NCBI GenBank assembly: GCA_011319805.1
Contig: SJRY01000046.1
Location: forward strand, 1-37,940
Direction: 5' to 3'
DNA from: Macrocybe gigantea
Lineage: Eukaryota > Basidiomycota > Agaricomycetes > Agaricales > Callistosporiaceae
DNA: 37,940 nucleotides
The notes beneath the pieces were generated by a model, which had not been told where the DNA came from, did not search any database, and saw nothing but the letters and a program-made list of their open reading frames with translations. Below are positions 12,199 through 24,680 of the stretch, piece by piece. Position numbers and translations under genes: made by a program. Every line of letters starts with the position of its first letter. Position 1 is the first letter of the stretch.

Positions 12199-14048
12199 TT
12201 ACTCTACAAATAATTATTCTGTCTCTACGAGTCGCTTAATCTACGCTCACCATTGCAATGCCTGTATTATCCGAACAGATGGTCACCTCGTTATAGAATG
12301 GAGTGGATTTCGAGCTTGCCTCGGGCCAAGCGGCAATGTCTATTGCCTTCTTATCGACATTGTCCAGCCGATAGAACTCACCCCATACGCTGCACCCTCA
12401 CCGCCAATCTTTCGGTCTTGATTGTCCATCTGTGTCTGCATCTTTCCCTACATTCACGTTCACACACGCACCGCGTTCTAGAAACAGGAGGACAACCCTG
12501 TTGACGTTTTCAAGAAGTATTCCGGGCCGGCCCTTCAGTTTATCTTCTGCAACCCATGGTTTCCATCATCCACTTCGCAATCCGTATGGTCCGACTTACT
12601 CACATATCACAATTCCCAACCCTAGTTTCTTCCTGTTCGCTCGCACCTTGGATATGGCAGGAATTGGTGATCCGCCGCCCCAGCATTTCTCAGTTCATGT
12701 CCATACCTCCTCGGAGTTCGTTGAAGCTTGAGCGGCAGCGTGGACGATTTCCGAAAGAACTTTCGGCTATCTGCACTCGACTAATCCAACTCGACGGCGG
12801 TCCTGAGATTAATGACACGGAATCCGGGAACGGCGACGTCGGCATCCCACGATTCCACTGAGACTCAAATTCGCAGGCACATCCCGTAATTTGAGAATGT
12901 TCAAACCGAACCAATATATTGGAAAGTTCAACTCAGTGTTACCGGTTCGGAGGATGAAGTTCAAGTAAGTGTACTCGTTCAAAAGTTCGCTGCATTCCTT
13001 TCAGGCTTCGTGATTACACCTCACGTCCCTTCCTGATTTTCGGTGGGTGAGGTCGGCCGGCATGGCTGTGAGGTTAGGAATTGGCCACCCGTTTCAGACT
13101 GGCGCTGGCGTCGATGAATCGAAATGCACCCACAGACTGTGCGTAAAATGGTTCCAATCCTGGTAGATTTTTCCTAGTGAATCCAATTCCCAGGTGATTT
13201 TACGATCTAGATGCCACACATTAGATACATTCTCCATGGACCCAGGATTGATTGATATGATGGCCATATATCCCGGCCCCAAATACACATTGAAGTCGGT
13301 TTCGGGGCTCTACTCACGGGTACAATTCCCCTTTGCAACCACCGTCTGAATACTCACATGCCATCGTTGGCACGAGATACGTATTCCATCATTCGCGCGA
13401 AGAGTCATTGGCTTTTGGTCTCTAATTCGCTTTCAACACGGATGGAAACTGTGGGAGACCTGATGGGTCAATCCGTATGCGCGCTTCACATGGACAACGG
13501 TCGCGATGTAACCGCGCATCTGGCTTTCGGTGACTTGGACCGTCACTACAAGTCGGAGTTTACGAGGGCCAGCAACTGGTTGCCTAACGAGTCGGGGTGA
13601 GCAATTAGATTTACAGTTTGATTATGCTCTTCAGTTGCTTTTATTCATGAAGATCATTGATGAGATAGCCTCCGATTCTTGATGGATAAGGTTAGAGTCA
13701 GCATTTGCCTTTACACGGTTCTCAGGTACGAATAAGGTACAAGGGAATCATGCTGCACAGATCTTCCTCGCTCCATTCTGCAAGCGAGGTATGCCGAGAA
13801 TAATGTCCTGTTCTCGAATGATGCTTGCGTGAGAATGCGGACTAATTTACGTTGGGTTTCAGTCTTCGAACGGTGTTGCATGTGGTCAAATCAATAAAAA
13901 GGTCAAACTCAATCGGCGCTTTCTGGGTACGCAATTTTTCCCGACCCCATCCCTATGCTTCTTGGCATGGTAACCTTGACCTCGATATATTACAGGGACC
14001 GCTGAGTTATATGCCTTTCAGAACTAAGGGTCATCAGAATCCTCCAAG
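12199..14048. other. Unresolved 1.85 kb with coding-like islands
   Basis: No gene could be built here with confidence. Open stretches with protein-like composition: plus 12690-12860 (RFPKELSAICTRLIQLDG), plus near 12890-12965 (NVQTEPIYWKVQLSVTGSED, followed by a good GTAAGT donor), minus 13094-13288 (WELDSLGKIYQDWNHF) and plus 13358-13600 (METVGDLMGQSVCALHMDNG, followed by a GTGAGC donor). They could be exons of one plus-strand gene interrupted by indels, or a relic. I recognise no family. The right end should hold the Gti1/Pac2 promoter. Confidence 0.3.
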
Positions 14049-15375
14049 ATGCAGTTCGTCGCCCATACCCCTTCAACCGCTATGCAGAGGCCTACTCTGC
14101 AGAATGTCCGCGTGCGGTCGACGCGAGATGCTCTACATATATTCCACGGTGTTGCGACTAATCGGCTTCCCTTAATAACTCGACGACTAGACGCGGAAGA
14201 GCGGAGAGCTATCATTCCAGGAAATGTCTATGTATGGTGAGCCCCATATGCTGCTTCTCTGCAGCTCCAATTTTTCCTCAAGGAATCCGATTTGTTTCAA
14301 GGGAGGAGCGTGGTGCCAATAGCGAACCCACTGGATTGGGCATGGAAAGATGGTAAGGAGAAATGATTCTTGCGAAGTTTTGGCCCGTATTCACTCAAGA
14401 AGGACGGATGGAATGGGATGGGGTCCCAGCCGTACGTGCGCCTTTTTTTCAGACACAATCACCGATCAAAGATTAAGATCCCTTCTAGGTGTACGAGATG
14501 TAGGTGGTTCTAGTCGTACACCGATACTTCTGAAGTCTGAACAGGTGTCACAGGAATTTCTTTTCTACCACCAAAAAGAGTCGGACACTTCCGACGAGTT
14601 CTTGAATCCGGTGACTCCCTGGATTCAAACAATGCGGTACGTCTCCATTCTCATGAACTCACTGTTCTTTCCCTTAGATGTTTAATTTCAGAAGACGTGA
14701 ACAATCATATTCCCGCTTTCCTGGAGCAGCCTATTCGTCATCGCACAGATCCGAGTCAGAACGCCTGATCAAGCAGACCTATAGCGTTCATGTCTCGCTA
14801 CCAACAGATCGAGCACATGGAATTGTCAGGAAGTGGCACTTGAGTAAGTAGCTTGTCCGCCACCTTGCAACTGACTAATTCGTACACCAGCTGCATATTT
14901 CAGCCAACAAAAACTAGACGCTTTAGATACTATTGACCAGATTTCCGGTATAGGAGACGTTGAGATTCCAGAGGGATGGTTTAGAAGCGCACGGACGCAA
15001 GGGAAAGGGCAGCGAAGCAGTCGCAACTCGAGCACCACCACCCAGATTTCCCTTGATAATGCCTCTGGAACGCCGCCCTACGATGCCGACATGAAAAGCC
15101 CTTCCCCGCCCGCTCTGTCCGATCTCTACCTCAACTCGTCTCCAGACTACCGAAACACGCTATCTCCTGCATCTCTGAACGCCACCCTCACCCCATCTCT
15201 TGCCACAGGGAATCCTGCGATCCATTCCGGCCATGCAAGCCCGAGAGGTCAACTAGTACCTCTAGAATATCTCCAAAATGCTACGGGTGCCCGAAGAAAT
15301 CCTGTCGACGAGCAAATTCTTCAACGTCTATCGACGGGCAGGATGTACGGGCCTGCTCGTGGCCAGCGGTTCTGA
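14049..15375 (+). CDS. Gti1/Pac2 (WOPR) family transcription regulator
   Basis: Fungal DNA-binding regulator of the family that includes S. pombe Gti1/Pac2 and C. albicans Wor1, which control nutrient response, mating or morphological switching. The WOPR N-half begins almost at the start: RPTLQNVRVRSTRDALHIFH, then LPLITRRLDAEERRAIIPG and, after two introns, ERWTDGMGWGPSRVRDEF. The second half is LIKQTYSVHVSLPTD and RKWHLTAYFSQQKLDALD. A Ser/Pro-rich linker and a conserved-looking tail (PVDEQILQRLSTGRMYG) end at TGA 15373-15375. Six introns splice in frame, including 54 nt from a GTAGGTGG donor that joins RVRD to EFLFY. No frame break. The biological role in this fungus cannot be told from sequence. 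Confidence 0.93.
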
Positions 15376-15672
15376 CAATTTTTATCATTGGTGGCGTGTG
15401 CGCCCTGGACGGTGGCACCACTTGGTCCACACCGGTACCGAAGGACCAGCTGGTCCCATTTTGGTTGCAACCTACATGTGTATGGACTGGTTTCAAGGAC
15501 AATCCTGTTGTATTTTTTTCCCCTTGGTGCGTATTTATAGATAGAGGGTCACATGACGTTACATTGTTCGTAGCCGTTGGACGTTCAAAGAGCAATCGCA
15601 ATTTTACGTTTTCTATTATCCTCCATCATATCGTTACTAGATCACAGAAAACCCTGTATAGATTAGCACCAT

Positions 15673-18336
15673 ATGCCTCCTGGTCCGAGCTCAAGCATCC
15701 GTTTGCTCTACTGGTTTCGGACCGACCTTCGGTTGCATTCTTCTCCTGCCCTGCACACTGCTCTTTCCTTGCAGCCGCACGTCGTCTATCCGGTAAGTCT
15801 CGACTATCGGCAGTGATTTGGCACGCACATGTCATCTGAAAACGCGTAGATCTGGATATTGGACCCAGAATATGTTTTCGCCCATCGGGTAGGCGCGAAT
15901 CGGTGAAGCACTAATATGGGATGAGTATATGCGTTAATTGATGCTTCATCTTAGGTTCAACTTCCTCCTGGAGAGCATGCAGGACCTTTCGGATTCTCTT
16001 ACGGCACTAAATCCACAGTCGAAACTCCTTGTTGTCCGTGGGGCTCCTAAAGTAATAATTCCGTTTCTCATCAAAGAATGGGGAATCTCCCACCTCGTCT
16101 ATGAGAGAGACACGGCAGGATACGCTAGGATCCGTGACCATGAGATCAATCAAACTGCTTCGGAAGTAGGCGTCAAAGTTGTAACGGCCTTGGGCCACAC
16201 TTTGTACGACCCAGAGGAGACCGTGAAATTGAACAGCGGAAGGGCGACCACCTCTCTGGCGTCTTGGCGTGCGGTAAGAATCGTCTCATGGGGTCATCAG
16301 TGCTTCTACAGGGAATCCTTACCTTTCGCAGGCTGTCAAGTCTCTTCCAGAACCGCCTCGTCCGTTACCAGCCCCGACTTCATTTCCTTCGCCTGGCGAC
16401 ATAACCCTTTCGACGTTCAAACTTGATGCGGATCTTTCCACGGGACCTACCATTGACTTAAATGCCAGCCAAAGGATCGAAAAGATTACTTGTTACGGTA
16501 GAGTTCTGAGAGACGCTCCGCATAATCAGCAACGAATTCACAAAATATCAGAAAATATTACAGGACCTCATGGTGATTTTGGGATCCCTAGCCTGAAAGA
16601 ACTCGGTTTATCGAATGCGACCACGTCGATACGTGGCGGAGAATCAGAAGCATTGCGCCGATTAACCGCTTACTGTGCTGATGGTGATCGTGTGGCTTCT
16701 TTTTCCAAACCCAAGACGAGCCCTGCGGAGTTTGATCCACCGGAGACAACCCTACTTTCTCCATATCTAAAATTTGGTTGTTTGGGCATTCATGAATTCT
16801 TATGGCGTTTGCGAGATACCCTAGCTCAATGGCATGGTGACGAAGGCAAAGCCAAAGCCAAGACGACATCAAAGAGTAAGGGTATCAGAACGAGACGATT
16901 GCACATCATTAATTTTAGGAAGGACCAGAAAGTCTGGAAGGGCAACTCTATTTCAGAGAGATGTACTATGCAGCCGAGTTTGCGCAAGGAGCTCATTTTA
17001 GACAGATGCGCGGAAACTCCATTTGTCGGTATGACACGCTTTATCTTCCAGTCTGCTCCAATAAGTCGAAACGGGAATACGGGTAGATTCGTTGACTGGG
17101 ACCTAGAGGTTTGCGGCGCCTGACTTGCTCCGAGGACGAAGTCAACTATTCCCTGTAGGACACATTTGACGAAAGTGGGTTGAAGGTTGTTCCGCGTCCT
17201 AGTGGTGATCCTCAGGCGGAAGGGTGGTTTCTGGCATGGGTAATGTTGTGCGTGTATTTTGGGACGATCCCTGACGCGTTATATTTCTTCCTTTCAGAAA
17301 GAAGGACGAACGGGCTTTCCCTGGATAGATGCTATCATGCGTCAACTCCGGCATGAGGGTTGGATCCATCATCTAGCAAGGCATTCAGTCGCTGTGAGTT
17401 CTATTTCTCCTATTTTGGATTTTCCTTTGAACAAGCGCCTTTCAGTGTTTTCTCACACGAGGGCAATGCTATATTTCATGGGAGCGTGGCGCAGAAGTAT
17501 TCGACGGTGAGTAAACTAGAGACGTGTCCACACCCTCTCGTCAGCGACGGACACTTGCCATGATAGAGTTCTTACTTGACTGGGATCCATGTGCCAACCC
17601 TGGAAATTGGTTGTGTGAGTTCTTTCCTCCCGTGTCTTTTCGGTGCTCTGTTCGGCCGACGGTAGCTCTATTTCAATCTACCAGGGTTATCCGCGTCGGC
17701 ATTCTACAGCAAGTACTGTGAGCATGGTTCGATTTAAAAGAAGATCATATTTGAATTTTTTTTTTGCATAGACCGCGTAAAATCATTCCCGATGAAATAC
17801 GATAAAACGGGCGAACTTATTCGAAAATTCTGTCCAGAACTGACCAAGTTCCCTGATGAGGTGAGGATCACTACTGTTTATTCTTTACTTCCAAGGTTGA
17901 ACGGTCCTTCCCATTTTCGCAATTTTCCATGGAAGTTCATTTACACGCCCCATCTTGCTCCCCTGGAATTACAGGAAAAGGCTGGTTGTATCATCGGCCA
18001 GGACTATCCGATGCCTATGCTTGACGCCGCAGTCGAACAGGAGCGATGCATGGTTCGAATGAAAGCTGCATACTCACTTGGCTTACATGGGTCGGACAAA
18101 CAAGTATTGGACGGGACCGCGGGCAAGCTCCTTCGCGAGGCATATCAAGAAGCTCTGTCGCGAGTTGGTAACGACGTGGAAGGGTTCAAACAGAAGCGCA
18201 AGGTCGGCGACAGCAACATCGGCGATAACGATGATCAATCCGATGATTCGAGAAAATCAGGAGCGAAGGAGGACCAAGGGACTGGCGATGTAAAGGACCT
18301 TCTCAGAGCAGCAAACTCGAAACGACGAAGGCCTTG
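15673..18336 (+). CDS. Cryptochrome/photolyase family protein, (6-4) photolyase-like
   Basis: FAD flavoprotein that repairs UV (6-4) photoproducts or senses blue light. The N-terminal Rossmann domain starts at 15673 ([20 protein letters not shown]) and continues as [18 protein letters not shown] and [17 protein letters not shown]. The FAD domain shows [29 protein letters not shown] and the paired-histidine motif [11 protein letters not shown] that (6-4) photolyases use in repair, then [33 protein letters not shown] and [20 protein letters not shown]. About 14 exons give roughly 640 residues in a continuous frame. One exon is 22 nt (17087-17108), and acceptors near 16925 and 17933 had to be chosen for frame. 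The C-terminal extension of about 60 residues is charged and ends SKRRRP, a possible nuclear signal. Whether it is enzyme or receptor is undecided. Confidence 0.94.
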
Positions 18337-18501
18337 AGGCACATGCATTTGAACATGAAACAGTTGAGCTTGAGTATGCGATTCTGAAAGTGTCGAGTAA
18401 AAATGTGATTTCCTTATTGGCGTGGTTTGATTACGTCAGCATTGATGTTGCGGCCGTGAACGTAGGTAATCATCTCATTTACTTGCTCGCTGCTCGCGAC
18501 A

Positions 18502-20419
18502 ATGTCGAAAGCTCAAGGGTTGCCCGCAGAGAAGACTCGTGGTGCAAATAGATCTACAAAGGTGGCAGGGAAGCTCAAAGTGCTCCCTGAACAACCTGAG
18601 CCCGAGCCTGTGAAATCTCAGGAAGAGGCGTTGACATCTGTTGGAGAGAGCGACGAAGGCGACATTGACGAGAATGATGATGAGGAGGACGCAGAGGTGC
18701 GTTCACGTATCTCTCAGGCTCTCCATTTATCACATAGGCGTGCGTTTTAACAGGTGTACAATCAAATATCTCTCATTCCTGATGGCACCGCTCGAAGGGA
18801 CGCGCTACGGTTGACGAAGAAGAAGGCGAAATCACTACCGCGAGTTACGGCTTATGCTACCGCAAGGTGTATATCTGGCGTTATCGCTTATGCTGTCGAA
18901 ACTGTACTGAACACGCTGAACAGCTCCTACCGCATGGACGACCTGATGAAATTCTTCAATGCTCGGAGGTCGGCGTATCATACAAACCCGAAGCTCATAG
19001 ACGAAGTGATATATACTCCATATATATACGACCCACCCGCCAACCTACCAGACGCGCATTCAACGCACTTCGGCTCTCACGGACAGACAGGTGATCTCCT
19101 TGGCATTCCGGAACTCCGCCACGAAGAGGATGGGGAGGACAGGGCTAAAATGAAACGGAGGAGCAAATTTGATACAACAGCGACGGAAGCGGAGATCTTT
19201 CTCTTCAACTATGGGACCGTCGTCATTTGGGGTATGACGGAAGCTCAAGAGAAACGTTTTCTATCTTCAATGTGCGTTTCTGCGATGTTCTATTGCGTGC
19301 ACGTTTACTGATTTTCGGACATTAGAAAGCGATTCGAAATTGAGAAACTGGGTAAGCTATTGTTCATTATTACTCACATAATCGTCTGACTTAGGTCTTG
19401 TTCCTTCCAGCTCCCGAGGATGTCGAGATGGAGGATCTGAATTATTACTATGCTAATTACAGTCGGTGAGTTGGCATTTCTCTATGCTCGTGGAATCTTA
19501 CTCACACCTCCTCAGAATATATAATGATGTAATAACCCTTCGGAAAGGTTCAGGTTACATGTATGCTGGTTCGCGAATATGTCCAACTCCGTCTTAATGA
19601 CTTGTTTTATAGGACCAAGCTTTCGCTATCCCACGCCATATCGCAATCTGTGAAAATATCCTTGGTCAGTCTACCAGATTCGTTCCATCGTTGTGAAATA
19701 TTGGGGTTAGCTTACATATGCCATCCTCGTAGTTTGAGGATTTAATTTCATCAACCATTGAAGAAACGAAGGATATTCCAGAGATTATTAGTGAGACGGG
19801 AAAAATCGGCATGCCTCATAATGGTACGTGAATGTCCATTCCCATTATGCCGCCATACCTGATGCTTGGTTTTTCAGAGATTATGAAAAAAATTGGCAAG
19901 CTATTTTTGTTGCGAACAAGCATCAACTCCGTGGGATCCGTGTTGGACTCGCCTGTGAGTGGCGATAATGCAGGTGCCCATGTTAGTTGAAAGATTGACA
20001 CGTTCTGTTTGCAGGAGGTCTTTTGGGTAGTTCCGAATGCCATTCTGAAATGCAAGCATTCTCATTCGTTTATCGCAGAGTTACCCCGATCTTCAACCGT
20101 TGTATGATGCTGCTAGGAGCTATCTTGAAATCCCTCAACGGATTGACCTTTTGAATACACGGGTCGAGGTGTGCACCGCCTTTGTTCTTTTCTTCCTTCC
20201 GCTCTAACGCTTATCGGGTATAGGTGCTGCAGGACATGTTACAGCTCTTGAAAGAATCAGTCTCAAGCAAGCATGCGGAGCGACTAGAGCAGATCATTAT
20301 CGCTCTTATAGCCATCGAGATAGGTCGGTCATTCTGTTTCGACGTATTGTATGACGGATCTCAATCGCTGTACAGTTCTGGGACTCGTAACGATCCTGGT
20401 CGACTTAATGGCATCTTAG
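18502..20419 (+). CDS. DUF155 protein (RMND1/Rmd1/Rmd8 family)
   Basis: Member of the DUF155 family; human RMND1 supports mitochondrial translation, and yeast Rmd1/Rmd8 relate to meiotic division and vacuolar sites. Starts at 18502 with a disordered, acidic N-tail (DEGDIDENDDEEDAE). The DUF155 core reads SYRMDDLMKFFNARR, EAEIFLFNYGTVVIWGMTE, FEIEKLAPEDVEMEDLNYYY, KLSLSHAISQSVKISLFED, IGKLFLLRTSINSVGSVLD, then SPEVFWSYPDLQPLYDAARS and RIDLLNTRVEVLQDMLQLL. The C-terminal membrane helix is IIIALIAIEIVLGLVTILVD, ending MAS with TAG at 20417-20419. All exons join in one frame; EVFW is a separate 12 nt exon (20015-20026). It begins only 165 bp after the photolyase stop and is convergent with Sec5. 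Confidence 0.93.
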
Positions 20420-20604
20420 CTTAATCCCAGTTGCGGACGGACTCATTTCGGTCGTTATCCCAATCTTGCATAATGGACACCCCCGTATTTTATTACGCAT
20501 AACCTATCTGTACTTTATCGGACATACCAGGTGTATTGAGTAATTCTCTAACAACTTACAACACAAGCGACGATGGTATATTCGCTTTAGGTAGGTCAAT
20601 CTTG

Positions 20605-23600
20605 TCATTTTGCACTGTCTTTTGCGGCGCGAGAACCTTCCTTATCGCGATGACGAGAGCTGGCGTGCTGTCGAGCGGATCCCGACCCTGTCGCTGTTTT
20701 CGTCTGTCTGAAGCACAGGAACTCGATCCCTGTCGCACGCCTTGTCTCTGCAAGCGTCTTTTTGACGCCGTCAAGATTCGTCTGCAGGTTCTCGTCTCCT
20801 GGCCGACGAGCATATGCTTGAGAAATTTTGTTATACAGTTCGGACAATGTTTTGGCAGCTGTCGAAGTAACGTAACGACCTAGAGTCTGGTGCATGAACT
20901 CGATTTCAAGAGTCGCCTGCCCGAGAACGAGAGAAAAAGAGCAAATTAACTGCTTTCGCGTGCGGATGGAATTTTTCGTGAAACTTACACGGAGCATTCC
21001 TCCCATTCCAAAGCGCTTGACCTGACGGAAGCAGTGCAGTGCTTCCTCGGCAAGGTCGTTTACGAGTAGGCTCATGATGCGATCAAGCAGAGGCTCCGCC
21101 GCCTTGGTGACCTGCGCATGAACGCCGACGAGATACATCAGCGTATCGAACATGTAGGGTCGAATTTCTAGATGGAAATCAGTCGGCGTATTCATCACGG
21201 CGCTCTGGCAACGAAACGACGAGATCGGAAGAAAGGGCTTACCCGTAGGTTGAGGGGTCTCATACCAATCCATATGGCTATCGAGGATGCCGCCGCGGAG
21301 GATGCTCATCGCCACGCTGGACTTGGGTTTCACGAATCCTTCGACAAGTGTCTTATCCAGCTCCTGCACTATCGTCATCAAAGTCTGCCGTATCGAGTAA
21401 TTAATCCAGTGCAACGACCAGAGACACAATATGACCTTACTTACCTTCCTGTCTTCAGAAAGGGAAGTGCTGAACGCACTCTCCAGCTGGTTCATCATGC
21501 TAGGAACTACAACGGTAGACAGATGACTGAAATTTGATATCATGATCAGCATTCGATTGTCCTAGAACGGGATTCAGCGTTCAAGATCCTAATAAACATT
21601 GAAACAACCCACTCTGTCAGTCAAATCAAGCAATTCGAGATGATTTGAGACTGCAGACATAGATGGCTCAGGTTGCAGGGTCGTGCCTGTCATGATCGGG
21701 GAGTCGTCGGATGCCAACAGTACCAGTCCATCAAGAAAGGCATAAAGGGAATCCAGAAAAGCCTTCGTGATCTTCGATACGAAGGCTTGGGGTATCGGAT
21801 TTTGTTTCGTGGGTTTCGTTAGAGACGTGGACCCGACGTCGAGGCCTCCCGCGATCTTGAAAGCAGCTGTGGTGAGATGCCGTTGGAAGATCTCCATTTG
21901 CTCGAGGTAATGTGTCGCAAACGGATCTGTGGAGTTTGCGAACCATTGTTCCAGGTAGTAGAGAATACCAGCGTCTATCCACAATTTAAATTATCAGACT
22001 GTTGATTTTGCACGGCGCATAAAGAACAATACGTGCCACGGAGCCATGCGTTGATCAGGACGTCTTCAAATCGCCACCTTGCACTGTCCAAAAATCCTTT
22101 CAAGCTGGAAGATACTTCGTTCGAAATTTCCATCGCGTTCAATTCGTTCACAGTCTCTTGCAGCTCTCCTAGGATCTTCAGAAGGAAGTGAGCAGTTGAC
22201 AAAGAATGACTGTCGGAGGGTATATGCGAAGGAGGTGATGCATTCGAGTTTGGCGACGTCATCACTGCCATATCCGATAATTTGAAGAACTCAGATATCA
22301 GGGATATATAAAGCTTGACAATGTCTAGAGCCATCGTGCGACTCTGCGTTGGACTTCGTCGCGTGCCAGAAGATGTCTGCGGCTAATCAATATTAGCGAG
22401 GATGGCGTTTATGAGAAAGCGCGTTAACGTACTTTTCTGTACTTTCCTTCCATAAATCCCTTCGCGATTTTCGCAAAATTTGGAAGGGTGGTAAGTACGA
22501 CCTCTGAGACATTCTTAATCATGAGCAGGGTAGCCTGCCACACTGGCTCGCTAGAGGACTTGGCTATAGAGAGAGCATGAGTACAAATAGCAAATGTGAA
22601 TAACCTTCTTTCCATACCAACGATATCTTCGGGTTGCTTTGCTTCCACGGCAGCCATTGAACTTTGCAACTGAGTTGCGATAGTAAATTTCGAGTCGCCT
22701 GAGCTGGTGGACGCAGATTTGTCGATCGTAGCTACGGAGAATGAGCCAGAGAAGAGAAGGACCAAGAAGAAATGCGCATACATTGAACCAATGCCACGCC
22801 TTCGCTATACACTTTGTTCATTTGGCCCAAGATATGTTTGTGTTGGCTATCGAAGAATGTCCACATAGGCTCATCGCTGGCTTGCAGCTCAAACAATATC
22901 CTAATTTGCACCATCCAGCATTGTGAATGACACGAGGCACAAAGGTAACGTACTCCATGGTCTTTTCATGCTCTTCCAGACTTCGCGTAGGATCCTGCAG
23001 TTGGGAGGCAAGGTCGTTCTTCAGTTCGCTCATCGCCTTTTCGACGCTCCCCCAGACTTTCTCTAAGATGCGTTTCTGCTGCTGATCACCAGCGGATGAT
23101 TGACTGTCTCTCGTGGTACTTGAAGGAAGCAGTTGGCCAGGACGAGATTCCATTAGAAATTTCCCTTTTTGTAATCCCGAATGGCTACATCATAGCGACC
23201 CTTTCAACTCAAAGATAAGAGCGATGATATGAAAAGGCTAGATGGCAGCACTCACGGCTTCAACAGACTCAATGATGAAGCTTGGGAGATTGAAGAAGAA
23301 TTTCGACCTTTCGAATACGCCCAAGGTATTGCGCAGTTTCTGAGCTTTCGAGGCGTTTTCTAGAACAGGCAGAAATACTTGATTCGATTTTGTAGCGGCC
23401 TCTGCGCGAAATATGAAATTAGGCAGGTATCGGTGTATAAGGAAGGTGAACATACGCTTAAGTTGCTCTCGCAAGGCTTTAGTTGCATATTCTGATTCGG
23501 GTGATAGTAGGCCCTCCTTCATTTCCGCGTATAGAGCTATGCACAAGTAAATCGCAGTGGGTAGGACACATTATTTCGGAGATGAAGAGACATTACCATC

Positions 23601-24181
23601 GTTACCGGCCTTAACGGCCACAAAGCGGTCAAAGTTCTCCTCAACCAAGACTCGGATAGCTTCTGAGCGAGAATCTATCGAGGCACGCAAATGCGAAATG
23701 CCAGCGGCTAAATCTTGATAGGTCGCATTCGGATGGACGGCCGAGAGAAAAGCTTTAGGGTCAAACGTCTTAGAAGTGATAAGCACAGCGGCCTCTGCGT
23801 CGCGGTTTGGGAATTGACAATCAAGGCAAGCCCCCTTCTAGCGCATAAAATACACAACGTACTGGATTCCATGTCCATGTGTTTAACGCTGGGATGAGTG
23901 TATGTTAGACGCACTCAGAGACGGAAAGGAAGCACGTTTAGACGCACTCAATGTGTCCTCCGATACCCAACGGGTCGCCCTCTCCGTCGCTATTGATACT
24001 CGTCAGAGCGCCCGCGACAGAATCTTCCAGTTCGTGGTTGACGTCCTCCCATTTCCTGTGATCTAGCCGTCGAGATAGATACTTCTATGCAAGTATTGGC
24101 TGGAGCTCACGTAGGCGTCAGACTAGAGATGTTGTATGTCTTGAGTATCGTCGCCTCATCTATATCAAAAGTCAACTTCAT
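20605..24181 (-). CDS. SEC5: Exocyst complex component Sec5
   Basis: Subunit of the exocyst, which tethers secretory vesicles to the plasma membrane at growth sites. Start at 24181 ([20 protein letters not shown]). Conserved blocks: [181 protein letters not shown] and [16 protein letters not shown], ending at TGA 20605-20607. One frame break lies near 23157-23165, where YKKG must be followed by FLMESRPGQ; a single missing base in the GGGAAA run explains it. One donor (GTGGCA, near 22041) is weak but keeps the frame. A 26 nt exon lies at 23863-23888. Confidence 0.93.
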
Positions 24182-24680
24182 TTAGAGTTCCCCGACAATG
24201 CGGATGGATCGAGGTACATGAAAGCTGGCGAGGAGGCTGGTCACCATTGTCGCACTGATGGCTTTCGGCAAAACGGCCGTTCCCCGCATTCGGAATCCAC
24301 CGAAGACGCTCGTTGGAAACGCTCGTGGCGAAATGCGTTACGTTCGCCTCTAGATACCCCAAGTACTCCAAACGGTCTGATTCTGGAAAATGCTTTGGCT
24401 GTGAAGACGGCATTCGTGGACTTTGAGCGAGCGACTTTCAACTGTTCAGCTGCCTCCAATTTACCCAACATTCCGCCTCACTAGGCACGTATTTTTTTCT
24501 GGGTGCGGGCGGCTTGCACTTAAGATGTATGATTCCGGGTGAGATGATGTGGCATTACCATACTGAGCTACGATACGTGAGGGGTATAGAAAAAGAGCAG
24601 GGCATATAATAGTCTCTAAGAAGGACTGGGGGCCTATAATGATATCCTGGTCCGTCGCGAAGAAAACGGGCCTTGAACTT
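24182..24680. other. Intergenic between Sec5 start and Scs7 stop
   Basis: About 500 bases. Both flanking genes are on the minus strand, so this should hold the Sec5 promoter and the Scs7 3' region. Short open frames on both strands show no recognisable domain. No clear regulatory motif seen. Confidence 0.5.

Noticed and set aside
16870..16935. A frame break in the photolyase
   Set aside because: The apparent shift disappears if the acceptor GGAAG at about 16924 is used instead of TTTTAG four bases earlier.
21172..21537. Plus-strand 121-codon frame inside Sec5
   Set aside because: Antisense shadow of conserved Sec5 exons; no independent motif.
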